Both the position numbers and the translations under genes were made by a program. A DNA stretch of 6,017 nt, taken from CAYOBW01 sp964402115. GTDB taxonomy: Bacteria; Verrucomicrobiota; Kiritimatiellia; UBA8416; CAYOBW01. This document shows, in pieces, positions 1-5,957 of this stretch (the stretch's first letter is position 1; each line of letters opens with the position of its first letter). The stretch is from contig CAYOBW010000384.1 in assembly GCA_964402115.1 (NCBI GenBank), positions 1 to 6,017 of the forward strand, read 5' to 3'. The notes under the pieces are model-generated. The model ran no database searches and was not told the origin of the DNA. It saw only the letters and a list, made by a program, of their open reading frames with translations.

Positions 1-40
1 TGCGCTCAGGATGACAGAGGCGGGAGGCGGCGGACAGCGC

Positions 41-80
41 GAGAAACCGGCTGACAGACGGAGAAGCCGGCTGAGGGAGG
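41..80. repeat. Imperfect 20-bp tandem repeat, two copies
   Basis: The copies at 41-60 and 61-80 match at 16 of 20 positions. Both begin gagaa[a/g]ccggctga and then diverge slightly. They lie upstream of the + strand gene. A duplicated regulatory site and a chance slippage product are both possible; nothing in the sequence decides between them. Confidence 0.6.
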
Positions 81-245
81 GGTGACGCGGGCAAGGCGGG
101 CAGCCCCCGGGGACAAGCACACTGCAGACTCCCGCAGTTTCAGGCGGCAATGTCGTTCTTGCCCGACCGGCGCCGTTTCGGCATGCTTTCCGATGTGCAA
201 GCGCTCCCTCAGAGTTCTCGCAGCGGACGCGTGCCCGGGCCAGCC

Positions 246-251
246 GGGAGG
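246..251 (+). promoter_or_regulatory. Ribosome binding site deciding the start of the + strand gene
   Basis: GGGAGG lies 6 nt before the ATG at 258. The earlier in-frame candidates are weaker: the ATG at 150 has only a short AGG nearby, and the GTG at 231 has no clear Shine-Dalgarno sequence. This favours 258. One point against it is that a start at 258 leaves the signal peptide without its basic n-region; three arginines lie immediately upstream. Confidence 0.6.
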
Positions 252-257
252 CGGCGC

Positions 258-2897
258 ATGGCCGCTTTGCTGTGGGGACTGCTCGTCTTCGCCGTGCCTC
301 AGGACGGTCGGACGCTGGCTGCGCCGGCGGGCGCCGCCGGGCCGTGGAGCGAGACGGAGCAGCGTCACATTCAGTCCATCGCCCGTACGCTCAAACAGGG
401 AGAGGACGGCTACTGGACGTATGGCAGGGAGGAGTGGCAGGTCAAGAGCAGCGCCTCGGCCGAACTGGCCGCCGAAGCCGGCTCCTACGTCGATCTCCTC
501 CTGAAAGCCTTCTCCCGAACCTTCGGTCTCACGCCCAACTGGCAGACCGCGCGTTTCCGCCTGGTCCTGCATGACGCGAAGGCCTCGTTCGCGGCGGCCT
601 CGGGCGCCAACGACGCCGAAACAAGCGCCTGCAAGGTCAGCGTCCAGGGCGGCGGCGCACTCCTGGCCGAGGTCCACGTCTTGGTTGCTCCACCGCCCCC
701 GGGCGAAGCGTCGCCGCACCTGTCCGACCGGACGACCGCAGGCGCTCTGCAGTACCAGGCGGCGCGGGCGCTCCTCCTGCTTTGCACGGGCGGCCGTCCC
801 CTGCCCCCCTTCTTCCGCGAGGGCTGCGCCTTGTACTTCCAGAACGTGGACCTGCGCGACCAGAGAGCCGGAGGCGAGTCGCGCATGGCCCTCCACGGCC
901 AGCGCCCGCTGCTGGAGGCGCTGCAGGGCGCCCTCGCGGGCGAGGCGCCGTTTCGCCCGGACCTGTTCGCGTTGCTGCACCAGTCCGAGGAAGCGTTCAC
1001 CCGGGAGGACGAGCAGCTGCACCGGGCCCTGGCGGCGTCCTTCATCGACTTCACGGTCAGCTCGCCGCGCCGGCAGTCCGTACCGCGCGGCGTGGTCGCC
1101 GTCCTCGCGCGCAGCCCCGCGACCAACACGCAGGCTACCGCTGTATGGATCGACGCCGGCACCGCTACCGCCATGGAACCCGACTGGCGGCGCCACCTGT
1201 GCCACATCGTGGCTTACTCCCTGCCGGTCGTCCATGCCGACATCCCGGTCGAGGGCTCCCCCGCCGGCGAGCCTTCGCGCACGCAGCTCTCCGCCTATGG
1301 TCACGCGCCCCTCGTCTCGGTCATGGCCGGGGCCAGGGGAGCCTGCGACGTGGCCTGGTACGACCGGGCCGCCCGCACGATCCGCATCCTGCAGTGCGAC
1401 GCCAACGGCAGGAAGGCGGGCGAGTGCTCCCCCGCCTTCATCCAGGAGGCCGGCGGCCTGCTCGGCGCCGCCAAGCTCCCCGGCGCCGGCTGTTACGTCG
1501 TGGCCTACTCCAAGGACAACGCTTCCGGAGACAAGGCCTTCGAGCTCTGGATCGCCCGCTTCGACAAGAACGGCAAGCGGCTCTTCGATACGCGGATCTT
1601 CGGCGACAAGAGCTCGCAGGAGCTGTGGTCCAAGGGCGGCCCCGGCGGGGCCGGATCCGGGCGCGTCGCCTACAACCCGGTCACCGACCGGATCGGGTTC
1701 TACTGCAGCCACTCGATGAAGTGGCCGGACGGCGTGCGGCACCAGGGGGGCTACATGGGCTTCCTCAAGCCCGACGGCAGCCAGGTCATGCAGTCGGGCG
1801 ACAAGCCGCTGGGCGACGGGTGGTACTTCAGCCACAACTTCGACCAGCGCCTCATCGTGGCCAACGGCGCCTTCTACGCCCTGGCGCAGGGGGACGCCTA
1901 TCCACGCGCGCTCGGCTTCAGCAAATGGGCCGACGGCGGGGGTAAGTCGCTGCTGCTGAGCCAGACGTATCACACGATCCCGGGCAACACGGGCGACAAC
2001 ACGACGCACTGTCAGACCGGCGGTCTGGTGCTGTTGCCCGACAAGAAGAGCTTTGCCGTGCTGTTCGCCACCTCGAACGACCGGCCCAGCCACGATGTCG
2101 GCCTCAAGATCCTCGACGACAACGGCAAGTGCCAGCGCGAGACCTGGCTGACCGCCTACGGCCCTGACCGCTATGCCGCCTTCCCGCGCCTCGCCCGCTA
2201 TGGCGACGACATCCTCGTCCTGTGGGAAGAAGTCGCTGCCGGGGCGCGCGATTCCGTGGCCCAGCTCATGGTCGTGACCCCTTCCCTTGCCACCGTGATG
2301 GGGCCGGCGCCGCTGGACGACGTCCACGTGTCGCCCTGCAACGACCTTGTCAACCTCGACGACGGCGCAGTGGTCTGGGCCACGTCCGCGGGAAGCGCCA
2401 TCCGCCTCTACCGGATCGACGCGCCGGCGGTTGCGGAAGCGAAGCTCCTGGCCCGCCTGACGGAGACGGCGCCGCGGGCGACCACGGCCCGGCGCACCCC
2501 GAAGCCGGGGACGCTGGAAGGCATCGACAAGAAGATGATCGCCAAGCTGAGCGGCCTCGCCGCCCGGACGAACGATGTGCTGAAGGGCACGCTCCGCGTG
2601 TCGTTCACGAAGGTCCCGGTGCGTCTTGTCGCGGCTGCCGCCGCGGGAGACCTGACGTTCGAGGCGGAGGGAGCCGACGGCAAGCGCGCCTCGCGGGCGT
2701 ATGGCAGCCTGGCGCTATCCGATCGCGCCAGGCTCGCGCTTGCGCTGGCCCGGTTCGAACCCGAAAACACGGCGCTCTTTGGCGTGGCCGCGTTCTACTT
2801 CGACTGCGCCGGCGAACGGGCCGCGGCCCGGGAATGCTACCTCAAGGCCGGCAAGGAAACCGCCGACACCATCGCCTCCTACCTCGTGGACGAGTAG
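258..2897 (+). CDS. Exported protein: degenerate DUF1570-like peptidase region plus beta-propeller-like region (function unknown)
   Basis: This 879-residue protein has no function I can name. Residues 1-23 form a hydrophobic leader (MAALLWGLLVFAV) ending in small residues, so export is likely. Residues 60-270 follow the plan of DUF1570-type gluzincin peptidases: a W-x-V-x-S-S-A-S strand, a long helix, and REGCALYF at 187-194, the place of the usual EGxAxYF third-ligand motif. Where HExxH should lie, the protein reads YQAAR (166-170), so zinc catalysis looks lost. Residues about 345-720 look like a beta-propeller: strand-turn units with D/P-x-N/D-G turns near 381, 436, 505 and 620, and a GWYFSHNFDQRL block at 521-532. 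After a Pro/Thr/Arg linker (735-750), the last 130 residues are partly helical and Ala-rich, with a TPR-like end (845-865). The many cysteines could form disulfides outside the cytoplasm. The ATG at 258 is chosen for its GGGAGG site; a GTG at 231 would add a basic n-region (GRRR). The reading frame is certain; the domain assignments are by pattern only. Confidence 0.88.
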   Translation: MAALLWGLLVFAVPQDGRTLAAPAGAAGPWSETEQRHIQSIARTLKQGEDGYWTYGREEWQVKSSASAELAAEAGSYVDLLLKAFSRTFGLTPNWQTARFRLVLHDAKASFAAASGANDAETSACKVSVQGGGALLAEVHVLVAPPPPGEASPHLSDRTTAGALQYQAARALLLLCTGGRPLPPFFREGCALYFQNVDLRDQRAGGESRMALHGQRPLLEALQGALAGEAPFRPDLFALLHQSEEAFTREDEQLHRALAASFIDFTVSSPRRQSVPRGVVAVLARSPATNTQATAVWIDAGTATAMEPDWRRHLCHIVAYSLPVVHADIPVEGSPAGEPSRTQLSAYGHAPLVSVMAGARGACDVAWYDRAARTIRILQCDANGRKAGECSPAFIQEAGGLLGAAKLPGAGCYVVAYSKDNASGDKAFELWIARFDKNGKRLFDTRIFGDKSSQELWSKGGPGGAGSGRVAYNPVTDRIGFYCSHSMKWPDGVRHQGGYMGFLKPDGSQVMQSGDKPLGDGWYFSHNFDQRLIVANGAFYALAQGDAYPRALGFSKWADGGGKSLLLSQTYHTIPGNTGDNTTHCQTGGLVLLPDKKSFAVLFATSNDRPSHDVGLKILDDNGKCQRETWLTAYGPDRYAAFPRLARYGDDILVLWEEVAAGARDSVAQLMVVTPSLATVMGPAPLDDVHVSPCNDLVNLDDGAVVWATSAGSAIRLYRIDAPAVAEAKLLARLTETAPRATTARRTPKPGTLEGIDKKMIAKLSGLAARTNDVLKGTLRVSFTKVPVRLVAAAAAGDLTFEAEGADGKRASRAYGSLALSDRARLALALARFEPENTALFGVAAFYFDCAGERAAARECYLKAGKETADTIASYLVDE

Positions 2898-2917
2898 GCC
2901 GGTTCAGCGCGCAACGA
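2898..2917. other. Convergent 20-bp gap with no visible terminator
   Basis: The TAG of the + strand gene and the TGA of the minus-strand operon are separated by 20 bp. Neither strand shows a GC hairpin followed by a T-tract. The only nearby hairpin, ctcgt-gg-acgag at 2883-2894, is tiny, inside the coding region and has no U-run. Termination is either Rho-dependent or runs into the opposing gene, giving overlapping transcripts. Confidence 0.6.
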
Positions 2918-4042
2918 TCACTTCGACACGGCCAGGCGGCGCAGGTCGGCCACGATGTCGTGGGCGGCGCGGGGGCGGCCGATGGCACGGGCGCGTGCGC
3001 CCATCTCCGCCAGGCGGCCCGGCGTGCCGAGGATTTCGCCGACGCGATAGGCGGCGTCAGCGGGGTCGTACAGCCGCACGCCAGCGCCAGCTTCCATGAG
3101 ATACTCGGCGTTACGCTGCTCCTGCCCGGGGATCGGGTCCACGATCAGCAGCGGCTTGCCCTTGGCCAGCAACTCGGCCGTCGTCAGGCCGCCCGGCTTG
3201 CTCACGACCAGGTCAGCCGCGTCCATCAGCTCGTGCATGTTGTTCACATAGCCGTACACGCGCACCGGTACGGGAGTCGATGCGGCAGCAGCCTCGGCCC
3301 GCTTCTTCAGCGTTGCGTTGGCGCCGGCCACGACGAGCAACTGGCACGGCGTACGAGCTTCCTGGAAGGCGGCGATCAGCTCCGCGGTCGGCCCTACGCC
3401 ACAGCCGCCGCTGAGCACCAGGACGGTGGGCAGCGCGGGGTCCACGCCCAGCCGCGCCCGCACGATCGGCGCCGACTCGCTGCGCTGGAAGACCGGCGCC
3501 ACGGGAATGCCGGTCACGTGCAGCCGTTCCGCGTCGCAGCCCAGGCGCACCATGTGGCGCCGGCCCTCCTCGGTCGCCACGTAGTAGGCGGGCACGTTCG
3601 GGCACACCCAGAGCGCATGGACGGCGTAGTCCGTCACCACGCCGGCAAACGGCGGCAGCCGCCACCGCCGGCGGCGCGAGGCGAGCAGCTCGAGCGGCAG
3701 GAAGTGCGTGCACACCACGAGATCGGGCCGCACCTCATCGCAGTAGCGCAGGAAGAGCCCCGTGTTGATCTTGTTGAACGTCGAGCGCACCTTGCGCCGC
3801 CAGGGCACCTGCGCCTTGCGGTCGCTCAGCGCGTAGAAGTAGCTCCAGAGCTCCGGCGTGCGACGCACCAGCCGCAGGTAGCCCTCGGCGTACGTCTTGC
3901 GGAACAGCGCGGGCGAGAAATCCAGGATGTCGCGAATGATCACCGTATCCGCCGGATCGGTTTCCTGGAACGCGGCCGCCAGCGCCTCCGCCGCGCGCCG
4001 GTGCCCGGCCCCCGCCGACGCATGCAGCAACAGGACGTTCAT
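2918..4042 (-). CDS. MGDG synthase/UgtP-type glycosyltransferase (diacylglycerol glycosyltransferase family, GT28-like)
   Basis: This 374-residue protein belongs to the family that moves a hexose from a UDP-sugar onto diacylglycerol to make membrane glycolipids (plant MGD1, Bacillus UgtP). No signal peptide is seen, as expected for enzymes working at the cytoplasmic face of the membrane. The N-terminal MGDG_synth domain (about 1-180) starts with the family's SAGAGHRRAAEAL motif (9-21). It continues with CTHFLP (111-116), VVTDYAVHALW (135-145) and VTGIPVAPVF (176-185). The C-terminal Rossmann domain has the glycine loop LSGGCGVG (210-217), a VVAGAN strand (237-242) and YGYVNNMHELMDAADLVVSKPGG (263-285). 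This last block is the usual nucleotide-sugar site, continuing to TTAELLAKGKP and then PGQEQRNA (305-312). Length is normal and all signature motifs are intact. The start is the ATG preceded by AGGGAG at 7 nt; a GTG at 4093 would add 17 residues that are not part of the fold. It is the second gene of an operon, 59 bp behind the hydrolase gene. Donor and acceptor cannot be told from sequence. Confidence 0.93.
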   Translation of the reverse strand: MNVLLLHASAGAGHRRAAEALAAAFQETDPADTVIIRDILDFSPALFRKTYAEGYLRLVRRTPELWSYFYALSDRKAQVPWRRKVRSTFNKINTGLFLRYCDEVRPDLVVCTHFLPLELLASRRRRWRLPPFAGVVTDYAVHALWVCPNVPAYYVATEEGRRHMVRLGCDAERLHVTGIPVAPVFQRSESAPIVRARLGVDPALPTVLVLSGGCGVGPTAELIAAFQEARTPCQLLVVAGANATLKKRAEAAAASTPVPVRVYGYVNNMHELMDAADLVVSKPGGLTTAELLAKGKPLLIVDPIPGQEQRNAEYLMEAGAGVRLYDPADAAYRVGEILGTPGRLAEMGARARAIGRPRAAHDIVADLRRLAVSK

Positions 4043-4101
4043 GCCCAATCTCCCTGACGTTATGTGGGACCAACCGAACAGCAGCAACCCCACGACATGC
4101 G
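4043..4101 (-). other. 59-bp spacer inside the minus-strand operon
   Basis: The spacer separates the hydrolase stop from the glycosyltransferase start. It has the ribosome binding site and a weak GTGGG...CCCAC pairing with a 20-nt loop, but no T-tract terminator and no clear promoter. Co-transcription of the two genes is therefore the simplest reading. Confidence 0.55.
4050..4055 (-). promoter_or_regulatory. Ribosome binding site of the glycosyltransferase gene
   Basis: On the minus strand AGGGAG lies 7 nt before the ATG at 4042. It places the start directly before the MNVLLLHASAGAGH core of the family and argues against the upstream GTG at 4093. Confidence 0.75.
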
Positions 4102-5742
4102 CTATTTCCCCTTCCCGGGCAGCACGTTCGGGAAGGCGGGTTTGAACGTCGGCAGGGTGATCGCAGGCAGGGCCCGCGACGTCTCCGCCATGAGCGCCGC
4201 CAGGCGCTCCTCACCCGCCTTGCCGCTCAACACCCGGGCGGCGCCGCCCGTCGCGTTGGGATCGGCTTCGGCGAGGAGCACAAATTCGAACGGGGACGGT
4301 TGCACGCGCAAATGGAGTCCGACGATGTCGTCGGCTGCCAATGTCTGCACGCCCGCGCGCGGCACCAGCTTGAAAGAGATACCGCCCGGCCGCTCCAGCG
4401 CGCGGTAGATGACCTCCGTACAACACTGGTACGTGGCATCCACGAAATCGAAGTTGAAGTCGTACGGGCACCCAACCAACAGGAACGTGCTCAGCAGCGC
4501 CTCACGGCGAACAGCGTCCGTCAGCCGTGGCCGGAGCACGGCCAGGCGGTTGATGTGGTTGTGCATGAGCGCGTCCAGCGAATTGAAGATCACGCCTTCC
4601 GCGACCGCCTCGATCACGTCAGCCTCCAAGCCGGAGGGAAGTCGCTCGACGGCCAGGTCCGCGGCCAGCCGCACGCGCTTGCTCGCCGGCACGCTCTCCA
4701 CGCAGGCGGCGGCGGTCAGCCCGAGGGCGGCGCGCTGCGCGGGCGAGCCGACGTAGGTGATGCCGTGTTTGAACTTGCCGGGCAGGAAGACATTGCTCAT
4801 GTAGCCGGCGCTGAAGGTCAGGATCAGGTCGCCCGGCTGCAGGGACCTCTGAATGGCACCCGCCTGCACCTTCGTGAAGACCGTGTGCTGGGTCTGCGGG
4901 CGCTTGAAATCGCTGACCGTGTTATAGAGCAACCCCTGCGCCGTGTAGAGGTTGTCGGCAATCACGCGGGTCGCCTTGCGCGTCTGCGCGGCCAGCTCGT
5001 TCTGGCGCAGCAGGTTGACGGCCGCCGGGAGCACGATCGCCTTTTGCTTGAGAATCTCGCCGGTCATCTGGTCCGCCTGCAGCCACAGCCAGGCGGTCTG
5101 CGCCAACTCGGCCGCGAAGGCGGGGTCCGCCTGCATGAGGCGGTCGAGCGCACTGTCCGGCCGCGTCGCCTCGGCCGCGAACGACCGCTGGGCGTTGCGC
5201 AGGTCCTCGAGCTGCTTCGGGGCCGTCAGCGAGTAGAACAGCATGTCGAACGTCCCGGCCGGCACATCCTGGCGGTAGTGCATTTCATTGAGCTTGCGTC
5301 CGGCGGACGGGACCGCCATGCCGTTCAGCACCAGCCACGAGGTGTGCCGCGCCAGCAGCGCCGCGGCGTGGAAACTGGTCGCGAACGCCCGCGTCTGCCC
5401 GGCCTCGTCGGGAAAGAGCTCCTCATAGGCGTTGAAGTAGGTGACCATGTCCCAGAGCGCCTCCCGGCACAGCAGGAAACGCAGGAGCAGGCTCTCCAGC
5501 CGGTCGGTTTCTCCCGCCGTGATCTGGGTGTAGCGCTTGTTCGCGAGCGCAGCGAAGAGCGTGGCCCAGTCCCGCTCCAGCCCCGTGAGTTGAGCCCGCA
5601 ACACCGCCAGGTTGGCCGGCGCCTGCGCCAGCCGGGTCACGGCCACGGCGTCTGCCGGCCCGGTCGCGTTCCCCTCCACCACTCCCGCCGTCAGGCCCAC
5701 CGTCAGTATCGAAACCGCCAGCCACAACACTTCACGTTGCAT
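4102..5742 (-). CDS. Secreted YiiX/YebB-type (permuted NlpC/P60, papain-like) cysteine hydrolase with helical N-terminal domain
   Basis: This 546-residue protein begins with a signal peptide (MQREVLW, hydrophobic core to about 21, small residues near 26). It has no lipobox cysteine, so it is probably released or periplasmic. Residues about 45-290 are a mostly helical domain I cannot name. The C-terminal half (about 300-480) matches the YiiX/YebB pattern, a circularly permuted NlpC/P60 fold in which the histidine precedes the cysteine. LQPGDLILTF (301-310) opens the domain. FKHGITYVG (324-332) supplies His326, CVES (347-350) a candidate Glu349, LAVLRP (400-405) a conserved strand, and PYDFNFDF (426-433) leads to QCCTEVIYRAL (439-449) with nucleophile Cys441. 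The apparent triad is complete, so the enzyme is likely active. Family members cleave or transfer amide, ester or thioester bonds; the substrate here is unknown (lipid ester or peptidoglycan peptide). A perfect AGGAGG 6 nt before the ATG fixes the start, although the frame stays open to 5847. It is the first gene of an operon with the glycosyltransferase. Confidence 0.9.
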   Translation of the reverse strand: MQREVLWLAVSILTVGLTAGVVEGNATGPADAVAVTRLAQAPANLAVLRAQLTGLERDWATLFAALANKRYTQITAGETDRLESLLLRFLLCREALWDMVTYFNAYEELFPDEAGQTRAFATSFHAAALLARHTSWLVLNGMAVPSAGRKLNEMHYRQDVPAGTFDMLFYSLTAPKQLEDLRNAQRSFAAEATRPDSALDRLMQADPAFAAELAQTAWLWLQADQMTGEILKQKAIVLPAAVNLLRQNELAAQTRKATRVIADNLYTAQGLLYNTVSDFKRPQTQHTVFTKVQAGAIQRSLQPGDLILTFSAGYMSNVFLPGKFKHGITYVGSPAQRAALGLTAAACVESVPASKRVRLAADLAVERLPSGLEADVIEAVAEGVIFNSLDALMHNHINRLAVLRPRLTDAVRREALLSTFLLVGCPYDFNFDFVDATYQCCTEVIYRALERPGGISFKLVPRAGVQTLAADDIVGLHLRVQPSPFEFVLLAEADPNATGGAARVLSGKAGEERLAALMAETSRALPAITLPTFKPAFPNVLPGKGK

Positions 5743-5748
5743 CGTCAA

Positions 5749-5754
5749 CCTCCT
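5749..5754 (-). promoter_or_regulatory. Strong ribosome binding site of the hydrolase gene
   Basis: On the minus strand AGGAGG, followed by T, stands 6 nt before the ATG at 5742. It is the strongest Shine-Dalgarno sequence in the window. It overrules the 35-residue upstream in-frame extension, which would also bury the signal peptide. Confidence 0.85.
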
Positions 5755-5759
5755 GTCAT

Positions 5760-5800
5760 CAAAGCACTGGGGGCAGTCTGCACAAAAAATATTTCCGCGT
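5760..5800 (-). promoter_or_regulatory. Candidate promoter region of the minus-strand operon
   Basis: Read on the minus strand, a sharp A/T-rich patch (AAATATTTTTTGTG, 5781-5794) stands out in GC-rich surroundings about 40-50 bp before the hydrolase start. It is followed by TGCAGACTGCCCCCAGT and CTTTGATGA. No good sigma-70 -35/-10 pair can be drawn, so an alternative or lineage-specific sigma factor or an UP-like element may be involved. Assigned by position and composition only. Confidence 0.35.
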
Positions 5801-5818
5801 CGCCATCTTTCGCGCGGA

Positions 5819-5845
5819 TCAGTGACGCCTCCGAATCCGTGACGC
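5819..5845. repeat. GTGACGC direct repeat, possible operator
   Basis: GTGACGC occurs at 5822-5828 and 5839-5845, 17 bp apart, about 80-100 bp upstream of the hydrolase start. The first copy, extended to TCAGTGACGC (5819-5828), is also a perfect 10-bp inverse of GCGTCACTGA at 5951-5960. The spacing could suit a regulator, or the copies may simply be nested repeat ends. The heptamer also occurs elsewhere in the window, including within coding sequence on the opposite strand. Confidence 0.3.
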
Positions 5846-5957
5846 AAGGGGGAGCGCGCTAACGGCGGGGACCGCCGTCTCCACGCCTCGGCGCCTGCCC
5901 GCGCAATGGGGACGGCCGTCCCCGGCCGTCAGGTGCAAGGTGAGCCCCCTGCGTCAC
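5839..5957. repeat. 119-bp palindrome-rich segment with terminal inverted repeats (REP/MITE-like)
   Basis: The left end GTGACGCAAGGGGG (5839-5852) is the inverse of the right end CCCCCTGCGTCAC (5945-5957) except for one extra A. Between them lie a 7-bp-stem hairpin (ACGGCGG-GGA-CCGCCGT, 5862-5878) and a perfect 16-bp palindrome GGGGACGGCCGTCCCC (5908-5923). The palindrome overlaps a second possible 7-bp hairpin (GACGGCC/GGCCGTC, 5911-5930). The segment has no coding capacity. No target-site duplication is visible, so calling it mobile is inference. Confidence 0.5.
5867..5923. repeat. Two related 16-bp palindromic units
   Basis: GGGGACCGCCGTCTCC (5867-5882) matches the perfect palindrome GGGGACGGCCGTCCCC (5908-5923) at 14 of 16 positions, with starts 41 bp apart. 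Two near-identical palindromes in one short intergenic region suggest a repeated unit of a dispersed family or paired protein-binding sites. Confidence 0.55.

Larger units (their letters stand above)
1..257. other. Non-coding leader region upstream of the exported propeller protein gene
   Basis: I see no convincing gene here. Short open frames exist but their products are low-complexity Arg/Ala/Pro-rich strings typical of off-frame reading in GC-rich DNA. The stretch holds an imperfect 20-bp tandem duplication (41-80) and a block at 123-138 that resembles a block upstream of the minus-strand operon. No confident sigma-70 promoter is visible. In-frame extensions of the downstream gene reach back to an ATG at 150 and a GTG at 231, so part of this region could be translated if the preferred start at 258 is wrong. 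Confidence 0.6.

Noticed and set aside
82..504. 140-codon plus-strand frame at the left edge
   Set aside because: It overlaps the real gene in another frame, lacks a ribosome binding site, and its product is Arg/Ser/Pro-rich without family features.
6..2327. 773-codon open frame on the minus strand
   Set aside because: It lies antisense to the 879-residue gene. Its product is Gly/Ala/Arg/Val-rich with no recognisable domain, as expected from GC-biased third positions.
2222..4057. 611-codon open frame on the plus strand
   Set aside because: It runs out of frame through the end of one real gene and antisense through the glycosyltransferase gene. No domain is visible and its composition is that of a shadow frame.
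4062..4091. GTGGG...CCCAC inverted repeat in the operon spacer as a terminator
   Set aside because: It is a 5-bp stem with a 20-nt loop and no T-tract, so it should not stop transcription between the two genes.
5757..5788. TTGTGC plus TTTGAT as a sigma-70 promoter for the operon
   Set aside because: The -35 matches only three of six positions. Transcription would begin within the Shine-Dalgarno sequence, leaving no usable leader.
4300..5862. 520-codon open frame on the plus strand
   Set aside because: It is antisense to the YiiX-type hydrolase, whose frame has a signal peptide, an ideal ribosome binding site and clear catalytic motifs. The plus-strand product is low-complexity Arg/Gln/His/Val-rich.
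5839..5957. Palindromic repeats as a CRISPR array
   Set aside because: There are only two related units, they differ from each other, and the spacing is not a repeat-spacer pattern.
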